From Ixodes scapularis (lineage: Eukaryota > Arthropoda > Arachnida > Ixodida > Ixodidae): a stretch of DNA of 64,000 nt. The stretch covers positions 15,005,145-15,069,144 of the forward strand of contig NW_024609879.1 in the NCBI RefSeq assembly GCF_016920785.2. Reading direction: 5' to 3'. Below, one piece after another: positions 1-14,065 of this stretch (position 1 is the first letter of the stretch; each line of letters opens with the position of its first letter). Position numbers and translations under genes: made by a program. Below the pieces are notes generated by a model. The model was not told the DNA's origin and searched no databases. It saw nothing but the letters and a program-made list of their open reading frames with translations.

Positions 1-266
1 GATGCACGAGAATGGAGGTACCAACAACCCGTTTTATGACGTAACGCTTCTTGAAGAAAAAACTTTAGCGGTACTTTGAAAATAAATGTTTGCAGCCTCT
101 GTGCGCCAATTTGAAAAATATACTCAATATTCGTGGTCCTGGAGACAAATTGAAGATGATTTAAGTGGACTTACTTCAATAAAATACAGCGCCAGCTTCC
201 CTTTAACCAGCTTTGGCCATTATCGACATAGAGATCGCTGAGATAAACAGAATCGAGATTACCTAC
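1..266. other. P450 intron 5 (partial)
   Basis: This is intronic sequence between exon 5 and an exon left of the window. I see no recognisable repeat or gene. Confidence 0.6.
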
Positions 267-382
267 CACTGATATGAGGGTTGCTGTCTTTACAGTACTC
301 GCACGTCTCCTTTAAGTACGCATCTGTGAAATCCAAGATGGTGTGCTCGTCAAGAACCTCTTGGTGCTCTCTAATTTTTTCG
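267..382 (-). CDS. P450 exon 5
   Basis: The 116-nt exon is bounded by ATCTTTTCAG and a G|GTAGGT donor. It completes the split codon of exon 4 (Ser) and reads SEKIREHQEVLDEHTILDFTDAYL, a stretch typical of helix G and the loop before helix I in CYP2-like enzymes. It leaves one G. The next exon, expected to hold the helix I oxygen-activation motif, is outside the window. Confidence 0.85.
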
Positions 383-3300
383 CTGAAAAGATAAAATTGC
401 CGAGGATGCAGTAAGCATAAATTTTAAATATCAAGCAAAAAATGCAAAAACAGGCAAGATTCCTATGTTTTGATATCTGTCATTCAAAACATTATGCTTT
501 GTGTTTTGATTTTTATACATGTGCAGGAAAATGCAAAGCTGGGTGTAACAGATCTTCCCTTCCTTCTTGATTTCGACACAACGGTGATGGCTTTGCGTGG
601 TGCTCATTAAATACCCCAACCTACCAGGGGTACTGCACCAGCAACGTCTATCATCGGAGCGGAGGCACCAACGCCCATCGATCACGTTGTCTAAATAAAC
701 ATACAACATAACTACATTGACACCGCGGTGAACTTGCTAAATTTGGAAACCGTGCACGCAAGCCCGGTACAGTCAAACATATGGCAGCAGTCTCCACAAA
801 CGTCGTCTAACTAATACAACAAATGTGAGGAAAAAAATATATCGGCTGTGCACAGACTACGTACCGAATTGAGGTTCATAAAATGTGCCTTGGAGTGGCA
901 TAGGTGTCTCTCTTGCTACCTTGTTCGAAATAGATTTTTATTAATGCAGTAAAATTCATGTCGTTATCGTATTTAAAAACAATGATTTCTTTTTTCATCT
1001 TCTTCCTCCTTGGCTCCGCTCCTAAACCACGGTGAAGAAACATATTTAGGTGATTAATCTGGCCGCTCTTCCCGCGGGGAGCGAGCGACCAGATGATGTT
1101 CGGAGCTAGCCTTGAACCAGGAGTAGTTCGTTCCACGTCGCCGCGAAGGGCGCTGAGGCATGAGGTCCCTGCTCGGCGGCCACAAGTCTGAGGCGTAGCG
1201 TGCTTGCCTTTTTCGCGGTGTGGTGGTGTGGCGGTGGTGTGCGGCCAGTAGCTGGGCTCGTGGTTTGTTTTGGTGCTGTGTCGACCACAGGTGCCACCAT
1301 CGCGCGCGAAAGTGAGCGTTAACCCAAAGGAGAAGAAGGAAGAGAACACAGCTTTACGGACTCTGGCGACTTGGTAGCGGGGTGCCGGCAGTGAGCTACA
1401 AGAAGCGGTGAGCGAGAGAATGCGGGACCACCGCTGGGAGAAACGATCGGAGCGGTCGGTTTGGGAGGGATCCCATACTTGGGCGCCATCTATCCTCATG
1501 TGAGTGAATCACGCTTGGTGCGCCAAATAGGATAGAGCAGCCGCGTCGGACAGAGAGCCATCACCTAAATGTTTCGTTTTCCGTGTCCTAAACTCCAAAG
1601 CGAAATGAGAAACCGGACACTTCCTTTGGAGGAAAAAGCCAGCCTCAAAATCAAGAACCACCATCATCATTATTACCATCGTTTACTGCCCGATAGCCGA
1701 GACATCCCCGCCGATAGATGGCTCTCGCCAAGCCCCCCAATTCAAGGGGGGAGACGTCACGGCTGCGGGACGTCCAGCCATTCGAGCCAGAAAACCTCTC
1801 CGTGCCGAGGCTATTATATTTTCGAAGAGTGGAATCTGTTCCCCCTAGTAAAGTATTGGCTAACCGCTTACTAATGAACAACTTTCTCTCTTTCTTTTTC
1901 TCTCATCTATGGGAAAGTGAAAGGACAAGGCGCTGCCTCCAGCTCGTTCAACTATGAAACGGTAAAGGCCATTCGTAACTTGAGTTGCGTGATGTCTTTA
2001 AAGGGAGACTGAACCAAAACATTTAGTGTCCATAATAAGTGGCGCACGTTCTTTCCACGAGCCAGCAGCCGCCGGTGTGCGCGAGTACACGCAATGAAAA
2101 TGACGTCAAAGACCTCTATTCGCGCTTAAAAGGACAGTGAAATGCATGGGCTTCGGGCCAAAGGCGAATAAAGACAGGCTTTTCATCTCTACAAGTGAAA
2201 GCTACGTGCTTGTTAGACCAAATAATCGCTTACCTTTTACACCAGACACCACTGTGTAGATGAAAAACTTGTCTTTCTTCTCCTTTGGCCCGAAGCGCAT
2301 ACATTTCGCTGTCATCTTAACCACGAATAGAGGTCTTTGACGTCATTTTTGTTGCGTGTGCTCGTGCACACAGGTGACTGCTGGCTCGTGGAAAGAACGT
2401 GCGCCACTTATTATGGACTCTAAATTTCTTGGTTCAGTATCCCTTTAAGAAGGTCGTGGTGGGGCGTGATTGGACGTTGGATAAGTGGAAACCCAAAATT
2501 CGTATAAGTTAAAAAATACTGCCAAAACAAATACGAATATATAAAAGAATAAAGCATAGAGCACGGTTACGGAAGCAGAACTTCTTTCATTTAGCAACAC
2601 AGAATGACAAGAGCATATGTTTTTTTCCCTCTGTGCTGTCTGCCAATGAAGTAGGGGCCCTGGACCTCCTCAAGCCGACAACTGTCGGCTTTTAGTTCGT
2701 GCCTCCAACGACTGTATTTCAACATGCAGGAGTAAATAAAATGAATGAAGGCAAAATGAATATAATAACCGCCCTCCCTTCCCCCTTACCCCCCCCCTCC
2801 CAGGTTTTAACATTCTCGAAGGGGAAAATAAAGAAAAAAATATGAAGGAAAGGGAAATTTATTATTAATTTTAATTCCCCTTATATTTTTTTATACTTGG
2901 TGTCAAGTTGTTGCTCAATAAAAAAAGTTATGTTTCCATTTCACCCTTCATATTTTATTATTTTATGTATTCATCTCTAACTCTAAAACACACTCGTTTG
3001 TAAGTAATGCTGCAAACATAACTTTCAACGTTTAATCGCAGCAAGATGCCAATACAAAAAAAGGCTCAAGGTATACCCAAGCACTTCTTATGAGTTGTGA
3101 ATGCGAAAGCTTGCAAGCCGCTCATCCGCTCTCTTCTTTCGTCTGCGGTGTTCTTGCGTTGACGGTCGTACGCGCGCGCTGTCCTTGCCGCGCTGACCTT
3201 GGGTGTGGAGCAATGGAGCCGCTGCCTCGCGTACACGTAGCGTTATGGGGCGGCGGTCGTTGAAACTGACGCACAGCGGCCAATGGGAGCCTCGCCGACA

Positions 3301-6300
3301 CTGGCCAGCCAATGGGACCGAAGCCGAAATCCATCAGCTTTACTCACTGGGGAATCTAGGAGCCGTTTGGCTAGGTTTCTCGCGTGGTTTCAAAGCTGGG
3401 AGCTGGCTTCAATTGGAGAAAATATTTAAGGTACCGTTTGGCGGCTTCAAAACTGATGATTTCGGCTCGCTCGAGGGGATAGTTAATGTTTTTTTCATTA
3501 AAACTACTTCAATGCTTAGATATGGAGTCTATATATTTTAAAATATATTTTACTCGTATCATTATGTTGAAGAAAAGGTACAAAATATTCCAAGTGATAG
3601 TATTGAATGCAGCGACTGGAGCTGATCATTTGACGAAATAAAATTCCGCACCTATCTAGTCGTCGTTTTCTCGCGGCTATTGTATTCAAATTGCGGTTCT
3701 ATCAAAGGAAGCATGGGGTACTTGTTTGGTATAGCCAAAACGCGCGCCAACGTCGGACATCTATCTCCGCCCCCTGAGTGGCTGATAGAACAAACTAAAA
3801 CTACTTTAACCCGATACAGATGATAAGACTCAAAACTCGCTCGGATAAGTTCACTGAAATGTTTTTCAAACTTTTACCTTCCCGTCCTGTACTCTGCCAA
3901 TATACCTCTCTGAACAAACGGCAAGATTAGTTTAATCATTTTCAAAGAAAGTAAAAACCTAACATTCATGACATGCTCATTCGTACCCTTGCGGACAAAG
4001 TGTAGAAAATATTTATTCAGGTCATATGATTTTGCCTAAGAAAGCAAGGTTACGAAGAAAACTGGGCGTTGCCCAAAACACCCGCGCACCGAAATGCCTA
4101 GTTCCAATCCGGTCAGCCGCTGTTCGTCCGATCAGTCGCCGACCGCCAGTCGCCATAAAAATTATTTGACGTCCTCATTATCAAAGACGTCAGCTCGTCC
4201 TTCCGGTACCTTCATGCAGTTATCTCCATGCGCATAACATTTCTGTGGCAAGGGATGGTCTTGCTGACGCATGATTGATGACAGAACTACGGCCGCAACT
4301 TTCTTCAGAGGGAGCACACAAATGTAAATGTTTGTGACACGTCGGAACAACTGCCTATATCTGTGTGTTGGTTATGGGGAGAAGTGGTTAGAGTACGAAC
4401 CTACATTTGGTGTACGCAAAAATATTTTTCATAAATCTTATTATTTTTACCCAGTCCTTTGGATGTTAGAAAAAAAAACAGCCTTCGTGAACATTCACGC
4501 ACACTTACAAACCAGCAGCAAAGACCAACTGACAAAACTGTTTACATAGTTTACGTGCATAAGCAATGTAAGGTCACCAGAAATACATCACGGGTATTTC
4601 AAGTTTCCACAAACTAGAGCCTAATATCACGGTGTTTAAAATCTCACAGTAACCATGTTTTTTCACCCAGTTGACCACATCTGGGGCATTAAAAATCGTT
4701 CCCAGTTTTCAACGCAACAAAATTAATTTAAATGCACTTTTGCTTTCTTAATATAAAGACGAAACTCAGCTTATTTCCGTATGCGATCATAGTGGTCTGA
4801 GTGCAGCCTATCCTCAATGATGTCCCTGATTAATAGAAGACAAAAAGCCGAGAAAGGGAGGCAGAGAAACAAGGGGGTGTGACGGCGCACGTACCTGACG
4901 AATTCCACAACCCCTCGATACCCGCTTCTCAGCATGTGCACACTTGAGAACGGCAGGTAGCCCGCGATCGTGTATAGCCAGGACGGTGCCCAGACAACAA
5001 GAGAGCAGGAGGAAAGCCCTCGTCCCACTTGCGACATGCATCTGTCCAGAAGCCTTCGTCTTGGATCTCCAATTCGGTAATATTCGCCGATCAGCATCTT
5101 CATGATGCATTTCTCGATGCTCGCCTTCAGGTGTTGGTTTATATGCACAGGAATTCCATTGTGCTCGGTAAGCTTGCTGCACAGGTACTGGAGCTCCTCC
5201 TGTGAACAGAGTGTGAATTAGATACTACAAAATATTTGAATTAGTACGTTCTTTCTTTTTATTGCGTCTAACTCATATTCACAACGATCCGTCTAATTCC
5301 GCTTTCTTGCATTCAACTTAGCGTAGAATCTTCGAATCTCGTAAACGCCTTGCGCCTACTAACTCCAGTCACCTCACATGATAGTGGGTTAAGGATCATA
5401 TCCTGACCAGGGCCGAAATCTAGTCGCAAAACAAATACACACGCAGATACAAAAAACGCAATGTCAAGACAAAATCTTCGCGCTTGATTGGAACAGGTGG
5501 TGAAATAGTAACACACATAGAAACACGAAAAAATGCCGCGATCGATACTTTGTTTCATTTTAAAGGTACCTTGAGGAAGTTTCCAAGGTCGCCTAAATCT
5601 GGCGATAACTCACTGCGCGGGCTTTAAGCATCCTAGAAAAATCATAAACATTAACGATGCGCGGCCGAATATCCCTATTAAAAAAAAATCAAAGAACGAA
5701 ATTATTTCCGGTGATGAAAAGAGCACTGTGATGACAAGACGTGAACAATGAAAACGCGACATTTCGGTGAGGTTGCAAACGCTGTTATTACAAAGTGTGC
5801 CTGATTTCGTAGTTAATGGACACAAGAAAGTGTAGTCTAAAATGATTAAATTCTCGCAGAGGGGGAACATAATGCTGCAATAATCGTATAGAAAAGAAGC
5901 AAACTATATTGTTTTGTTTTTTCTGTCTTCTGCCTGAATTATCTGTCCGAACGTAAGCTTTCGAGCGCTCGAGGGCGCGTTCGCTGGGTTCATTTGTTGT
6001 CCCGGCTGTATGGTCAACAAGCCGCGAGCATTCGAGATAACACTCCGAGGTTCCACCGGTCAGAGATGCGAGGATCCTTCGCTCGCTATTGGCTGACAGT
6101 GATCCTGGTTTTGGAACAGGCTCCTCCGATTGGCGGATATGATATCGGTGTGTTTCGATCATTGATTGTTCTTTTAATAGGAAAACCGGCCTCGGGTATC
6201 GTCAGGATCTAAGAATATATAAAATGCTTAGAGCAAGCGAAGTGTGTTATGACTATATTTAGTCAATCTTAGAAACCTCCTGAGGTCACCTTTAAGTCCA

Positions 6301-9300
6301 AGTGAGGCAAAAAAGTATTTACAACGCGAGAAAAAACGCATAAAGGGGGATTGGTGGCCGAGTGGGCTAGCGCACACCACCTCGGAGCACGTGGAGCAAA
6401 AGATCGCGAGCAGATCCCAGGGCCGGTTTGCTTATCTTGCGGCTGCGGCTGCGGCTGCGGCCAAGAGGGATTTTTCTGTCACGTCACCAGCTCCATGGGG
6501 ACAAGGAAGTACCTAACGTCCCTGCCTAATGGCGGAGAAATCCGTATCGCTTCAAGCACAAAAGCCTAATTTCGCTCGCAGAAACCGACTGCAGGGACTT
6601 TCAACTGGAGTCCAATTGACTGCCCCCGTATACTGTAGGAGCGGCAGATAAAGTCACGGCCAGGGAGGGTAAAAATGAGCCAAATTAAAGGAAAAACCAC
6701 TCGAGATGAACGCGGTGGCAGAATATTTATATACCTCCGCCAGCGCCGGCGGCTCGCGCTTTCTACAGTGGTCAAGAGGTTAGCGTCACGGCGTGAAAGT
6801 CTTGGATTCCAATCACGCTTGGAACTTTTTTCTTTTTTGTATTTTTCGTGTGTCTTACTTCTTAACTGTGATCCTTTTTAGGAATCATCCACTTGCACTA
6901 CTGCGCCTTACACGGTGTTTACTGTTAGTCCCACCTGTTCACTCGAAACACCGGTAAGAAAAAAAAAAGGATCAACGCAAGTTAACGCGTTAATACAATC
7001 ATTTCATAATGTTCATTAAAAGGAAACCAAGGTAACAGCATGGGTATGGCTTCCACACAAACGGAGCCGAAACAAGCATCCTTTCCCCAGCAACTAGTTT
7101 TATGTGTTTTTAAATATACAACGCTCTTGCTACGACTCCTTTCAATAACAGGAGACGCCCGTTTAGTATTAATAAAAACTGCAGTTGTGGCAATTAAAAA
7201 AAAAGACTTTCACACAATAAGCAAAAAGAAAAAAAGACTAGCAGCTGTGGATGCAGTGATTGAGCGAAATCCTACAGGCAAGGCAGCAAGTCAGACGTCT
7301 GAGAAAGTAGTAAAACCGAAGTAAAAGAGATCTTACTTTTACTTGCATGGAATGTGATAAAAGCTATGTTTTTACTCTTTAAATTTTGTTGTGGCAATCG
7401 TTTTGTAATATTAGGACATTACTTGTTGAATTTTAGTTAGAATAGCAGACGATCGCAACCGAATGCAAAAATGAATCAGGTGTCGGCATCGCAAACCCTC
7501 TCTCGAACGCATATACCTAAAATGACTTTGGATCAACAAATGAAAATAATTAGAGCAGTTGGAAAACGGAAACAACAAATTCTAGAGATATTCAGCAGCA
7601 CAGTTACCTGGCGAACGAAGAGACGGGCATGGGAAGATATTGTCAACTTTCCGCGGAGTGCACGGCAGATGCAGGAGGTGTGGCGGAAGTTGGTAAAGGA
7701 AGCCAAAGACATGTATGCGCTCTTCCGAGGTCATGAACAACGAACTGGTGAGTCATAAGTACCCGCCCAATGATTTTATAGAGCTCATAGGGCCATGTCT
7801 ACATTCTTAGTAAGAGTGCAGTCAAATAGAAAAAAAATTACTGCCTCGATTTTTTTTTTTTTTTTACCGGTGTTTCGAGTGAAGAGGTGGGACTAACAGT
7901 AAACACCGTGTAAGGCGCAGTAGTGCAAGTGGATGATTCCTAAAAAGGATCACAGTTAAGAAGTAAGACACGCGAAAAATACAAAAAAAATTCCTACCGC
8001 GATTTGAACCCGGGACTTTCACGCCGTGACAATAAGTACCGGCGCTCTAACCTCTCGACCACAGTAGAAAACTTTTTTCTTTTTTTATTTGCACCAAATA
8101 CGCAATACACACAAAACACTCACAAGACACGGGCTAAAACGCCACGTGCCCTCACCTGGGGCCGTAACGATCCTTAAAACTCCTTCATACCTTTTAAGCC
8201 ATCTAACAAGCCAACCCACTCGGGCGGGGTCTCACTCATTTCTAAAACACTCTTGACCTGCAAAACCACTTCAATAAAAAATAAACGCGCTGACTTTGGG
8301 CGGACTTCGGCATGCCGCACCGCCATACGGGACCTCCACAGACCGTACAATCCGAGGGCCATAAAGAGATTGTAAGGCACAGTTTCACCTTTCTCCACGG
8401 GGAGAAAGCGAATGGTGTATTCATCAATGCACATATATTTTTTCAGGGTCCGTTGTAAAACATCCCAAAAAAAGACAGCGTCCCAGCAATGCAGGAACGC
8501 ATGCTCAATAGTCTCAGGCTGTCGACACAACAAACAATTGACACCCCAAGGAACGTACATGCCCCGTTCCTGAAGCCTTACCTTCACTGGTAATGTGGCA
8601 GTGTGTAAACGGAAGAAAAACGTTTTTACCCGCTGGCGGCACACACATTTTCTTCACGCGGCTCAGTACGTCCTGTCCAGGACCCGCCACATACGGCAGT
8701 CGGTAAAGTGGCACCGGAAAAACTGCGTCAAGAAGGTCGCGGGTTAATCTTTTGTGCGTTACACTCGACAAATAGTCCATTGAAAATCTCACTACCAATA
8801 ATTTAAGAGTCCACAACTTCCTTTATAAAACCACCCATCCTTGCGGGCTGTCCCACCTCTGAAGACACAAGAAAAGACGGCAGAAATTGAGCTAAGCGGG
8901 TTTGGATCATAACCCGAAACAGTGGCTTCTGCTGATCGCGTAAGAAAAGAAAACGAGAAACAGTCTTTCGAACAAAAAGATGGGCGAGCCCTACCCCTCC
9001 TTTGGAGGCACGTCGAAAAAGATCGTCTCGGCACATCCGGTTCATTCTCCGACAACCAAACAAAGAGCGCGAAAACTCGATGCATCTTCTGGATGCAGCT
9101 TCGGGTACACCATAAGACTTGGAGGACATACCATAGCTTGGCGTTTAAAAATACATTACATACGGTCGCAAGAAGAAAAATAGACAAATTGCGGTTGCGC
9201 CACCCGGATGTGCTTTTCCTAAGTTGCTCTACTACACTCTCCCAGTATGGTGTTGTGCTTTTCATGTGCTGCAACGGGGCCCCGAGGTATTTGCACGGGG

Positions 9301-12300
9301 TAGTATCCCATCGTATCCCTTGGTAGACTGCTGGCGTTGTAGCCCACGTCCCGTGCCATAGACCAACACTTTTGTCCGGATTAACCGCAGCCCCCATTGC
9401 AACGCAGAAAGACTTGCAAAGTCTTAGAGCCTCTACGACACTCTTTTTGTCGGCACAAAACAGCGCGATATCGTCCGCGTATGACAAAATTTTTGTTTCT
9501 ATAGAATCCATTAAAAAACCTTTCACATTCTTGCTTTGAATTATGCTTAAACATAAGGGCTCCAAATACAAAGCAAACAACAACGGGGACAAGGGACACC
9601 CCTGCCTCACAGAGGCCGAGATGGGAATTTTCGATGTTAAAGAATGATTCAGTACTAACTTGGTGGTGCACCCGGTGTACGCTATACAGATCCCGTCAAA
9701 AATAATATTACCTACATTTACCCGCTTTAAAACAGCCCACAGCACATCATGCTGCACGCGGTCGAATGCTTTCTGCAAATCGACTTGGATCATGACTACT
9801 TGGCCTGCTTCGTTTTCGACAGATTCTAAAATAGCACGCGCAACGTGAATGTTTGTTTGAATGGATCGTCCCCGGATCCCACAGGTTTGGTGTTCACCGC
9901 GAGACGCCGGCGCTGGCGGAGGTATATAAATATCCTGCCACCGCTTTCATCTGGAGTGTTTTTTTCTTTATTTTGGCTCATTTTCACCCTTCCTGGCCGT
10001 AACTTTATCTGCCGCTCCTACTGTCACTCTAAAAAAAAAAAGGTGTCAAGGGAGAGTAAGTGCCCTAACTTACTCTCCTTTAACTCTATCTGCATGGAAG
10101 TTACTCTTTCCCGACCGCTTCTTTCGATGATACTCTCCCTTAACCCTCCCTCGACCTCGAGAGTAACTGTAACGAGAGTTAGTTTCTCCTCGCGATATCA
10201 CGGGCTGTCGATAGATGGCGCCGCTATGGGTTCGGCGCAAGTTCGACGCTGTTCGGCGCAGGTATTTTTTTCGTTTTCTCGGGGAAACCTTTTTTTCCTA
10301 TCCGCTTTTCTTTTTGCTTTTTTTTTCTTCTTCTTTTTTTTTTGGGGGGGGGGGGGGAGATGGGCAAGGATGTTTTAATAAATGGGTTGGTACAGCCTGC
10401 CTTGACGGGTTTATATTTCAGTATTTATTAACTTAATTATTACCTGCGGCAGGAAGATCATTTGAGCGGGGGACACTCCTTTATCCAAGCAATAGGCAAT
10501 TAATGTTTTTGCTACACAGATATATTAAACAATAAACATATAGATCAGTGTGTAAACGGGTGTATGAGCGGATGCTGACGCGCGTGTGCGATTATGTTTC
10601 GTTACATAAGTGCCTAGGGTTGTTATGTAGCCCAGGGATGTTTTTGGGGCATTGTTATATTTTTGGGGGGTCGTTTCAAGTTACTGCTGAGCCCGACCTC
10701 ACTGATCGTAGGAACAGGTATATGTATAAAAAAAGTATTTTTTCCACATTCGCATTAAAAGCAAGCAAAGAGGAAAACCTCCCTCCGTGACAGAAGAGGT
10801 CGGCTTCGCGCGGTCTATTGCATACGCCACGTGACGACCATTTTATAAAGCGTCGCCCTAAACACGGCGTTCGTTTCGAAACCATGTGTAGGTTCAAAAA
10901 ACCTATACATGGCGGCAAGCCAGGTTTATGGTACGTGACACTAGGGGCTCCCTTACTTTCACCGCCGTGGAGAAAATAAACGACGGAGCCAGAGCGTTTG
11001 GAAAAGTTGTTAGCGATGATTTCCAAACTTGTTATGGGGTCTTTGTTTTGAGTCATTAAATAAACTTGGCTTGACTACTACCTGTTTTTTTTTTCAATAT
11101 TTACATTTTACTTTCCGAAGCGAGGGAGTCGATTAGTCTTCTGCTCTGTTCAAGAAAAGCTCTGGGGGGTTAAACCTTTAACTCTGCACAGTTTGCTACA
11201 TCCTTTAACTGTTTTAACCTCACTCTCCGAAGCTCCCTTGACAGGAAGGTTTTCGATATAAGAGAACATTCAAGATCGCTGCTCTTTTCCGCTGTTCATC
11301 AAACAGTTCCTAAAGGTGTATTCACACGAGGGACTTTGTCCGCGGACAAGTTCCCACGAAAGGCGTGACGTCACCTCTTCTGGGGTATGAAATCGGTCAT
11401 GTCTCTGGCGAAAACAGCAGGCAAAACCAAGGGACATGTCCACGGACCTGAAGAACGTGTCCTCGGATCTGGTGTATCTTGCGTATCACGTGGGCGAACG
11501 TCACAAAATATGTCCGCGGACCTGCCGGACCACGATTATAGGGGTTTTAAACGCGATCCAATTCCGTCTTTTTTCGAGTCCGCTGTGATCCGCGGACGAG
11601 CCCCGAGAACCGACTGCGTGATAGTGCTCGTGGTACTTAGTTGCACGAGCGGTTTTCTCTTTTTTTTATATGCCTCTCACGTTTCTCGTACACGGATGGG
11701 CCTTTGCTCATTTTTCAGTACGATTAGTACGCACGAGCTACAGCTGTGGAAGATGCTCGAAGGTTCCTGTGTATAATGAAAAAAGGAGCCGAAAAGAAAA
11801 AGAAAGAAAACGTCTGGAATATGTTTTCGTTTCGAACATGGAGGTAGACAAGGCTTCACGAGTTGTTGTGGCTTGTGCACTCAAGATGGCGGATGAGGAA
11901 GTCGTGGAATTTGTTTCCAGAGCTCTGATTTTATGTCGCTGTTGCGGTACTGGTCATTTTGAAGGACCAAAGTTGTGGAAGCTCTTCTACAAGTGCAATT
12001 GAAAACAGCGTCGCTTCATCACTGAAGGTCTTCATCGTTGTCGTCTTCAACCATTCATTCGTTCATCAGATGCTGGCGGGATTGGAATCGACCGACCGTC
12101 ACGTGGCGTTGCGTGGCCGTTCTCTTGTAGCTTGGAGCGCAAAGAAGCACAACCAAATCTCTCGGCGCAAGGTGAGAGCGTTGGGCAATACCAATCCTGA
12201 ACAGTATAGCTCGTGCAGCGAAGGCAGCGAGAAAGGTACGAGCTCGGACTCGCAGTTCTCGCCTTGGTTCACGGCAACCATGGAGTATTAATTCGCATGT

Positions 12301-14022
12301 CCTCAGACTTGCCCATGTCCGCGGACTTGTCCATTGTGACGTCGAAGCCACGTGATACGCATATTTCACAGGTCCGCGGACATCCTTCCCGGAATTTGTC
12401 CGCCGTGTGAATACACCTTAAAGGAGCTGTGCAACGATATTTAATTGGAATGTTTTTCACTTGACACGAGCTTACTGGCACACCTGGGACTCAAGGATAC
12501 TCACACGCAACGCCACTGGCCAAGAAACTTCTTTGTTGCGGTGTAATTTCAAGGACAAAAGCGATCATTTTCATTCAATCTCTCCTTTGCAAAATTTGAT
12601 GACGCAACATGGGGATCGCAGTACACCCAAGTGACGATATTTGAATGCGGTTCATAGATTGGACCCGAGCATTTCGTGGGCACTCGACTTGGGCTCGTGA
12701 CAATTGCTAGCTCGAGAAGCATTCGGGTTGTGACCCGTGTCCAATCGCTGCAACGACGACAACAGCCGAGCCATAACAATGTTTGGAACTCAGCGCGTGT
12801 CCTGCGCTTTGCCAACCCCAGCGCGTGGCTATGATCAACATTGGTGGCATATAATCGGCTCCAGATCACGTGGCCGCTTGTTCTGGCTGCGAGTTGAGGG
12901 GGTGAACGCTGCTTGATTTTCTTTAATATTTTTCTGGGACTTCTATTGCGTGGGGTAAAAAACGAACGCGTGTTTCATAGGTCATTAACCTTAGGGATCC
13001 GTTTTAAACGGTATTTGCGCAAAGTACAAAAATCGTTGCATCGCTCCTTTAATGTACAGCGGAAGCACCGTGTAGCATTCCGGATATCGATATTTGTGGT
13101 ACGGATCTCACTGGCTTTAAATATAGACACATTAGTGTGTATTACAGAAGTCTTATTTCGCTGTCCAACAGAGCCACATTTAAACTGCCATTGACGGGTT
13201 CACCTTACGTTCAGTTGATTCTACACAGCAAGCGATAGCTCAATTATTTGGGGGAGAACGTAGACTGCTCTATGTCGCCCTACGATATGTTAAAAAGTAT
13301 GCTAAGCTTCTTATGTTCAATGTCCCCGAGGTACGAAACACGGACGACAGAAGCTCAGTTAAAATGAATGAGCGAAAATGTCGATATGTTTTGTAACTAG
13401 CGGTAGCTTCCTCCATCTAGCATGGCCTTTGAAAAAGCCTGTGTCTAGAGTGCCGTGGTACTCTTGCCAAGCGTTCAAGTGCCCACGTCCGATGGCACTC
13501 TAAGCACGCATTGGAGTGCCGTCCGAATTCCCTAAATGGGCTGTACAGAAGACGTGGGTCAGTGCGTCCCGAGAAGCATAGCCTGCCGCATCCGTGAGCT
13601 AAAGAAATCCGATTCACAAAAAATTTTTCACCATCGAAGTGCTTCGGAAGTGAGGGAAGTATCGCAAGCGGAAATTTAGAGGACCCAGAGGAAATTAGAG
13701 AGTAAATAAATTTAGAGGAATTTAGAAGATAAATAAATCTGTCTTTTAGAGACAGCCAAATTTACTTATAAGCTTGGTCTTGGTACCAATCCAGCCAGCT
13801 GAAAGTCATGATGTGGAAAGATTGTGAACTTTAATTTGGTCTCCTGTGTTTGTTAGTTACCGAATCGACAACAAACCAGCACCGACCAACCAGCTCTTTT
13901 AGGACGCAAATATTTGCACGAAAAAACTTAAAAAAAAAAAAAAAAGAACTTCGGAAAAACAAATAAATAAACACAAAAAAGTTAGTGTGGAATGGGCATG
14001 CTGCGGACACTAAAGTTCGTTA

Positions 14023-14065
<43 letters not shown>

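Larger units (their letters stand above)
6637..10019. mobile_element. Long-TIR DNA element (5-bp ACTGT duplication), split by a LINE
   Basis: The left arm is 6637-6957. The right arm is 7864-8071 continued at 9898-10019, and it is the reverse complement of the left once the LINE at 8072-9895 is removed. The ends are AGGAGCGGCAG and CTGCCGCTCCT. Both flanks read ACTGT (6632-6636, 10020-10024). An uninterrupted paralogue of the flank occurs near 39110-39085. The interior (about 0.9 kb) carries a SANT-like exon. Superfamily is not determined. The internal edge of each arm holds a tRNA-like head with boxes A and B pointing inward. Confidence 0.7.

Noticed and set aside
876..1499. 207-codon minus-strand frame
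   Set aside because: No recognisable domain, mixed composition, ends in AT-rich sequence, and lies in a P450 intron. Only its start motif resembles the LINE ORF1 start.
3088..3541. GC-rich, CCAAT-containing patch as a promoter
   Set aside because: No consistent core promoter and no gene beginning nearby. It lies inside a P450 intron.
4771..5182. Two overlapping minus-strand frames as independent genes
   Set aside because: One is P450 exon 4 read through its splice donor. The other is a shadow frame.
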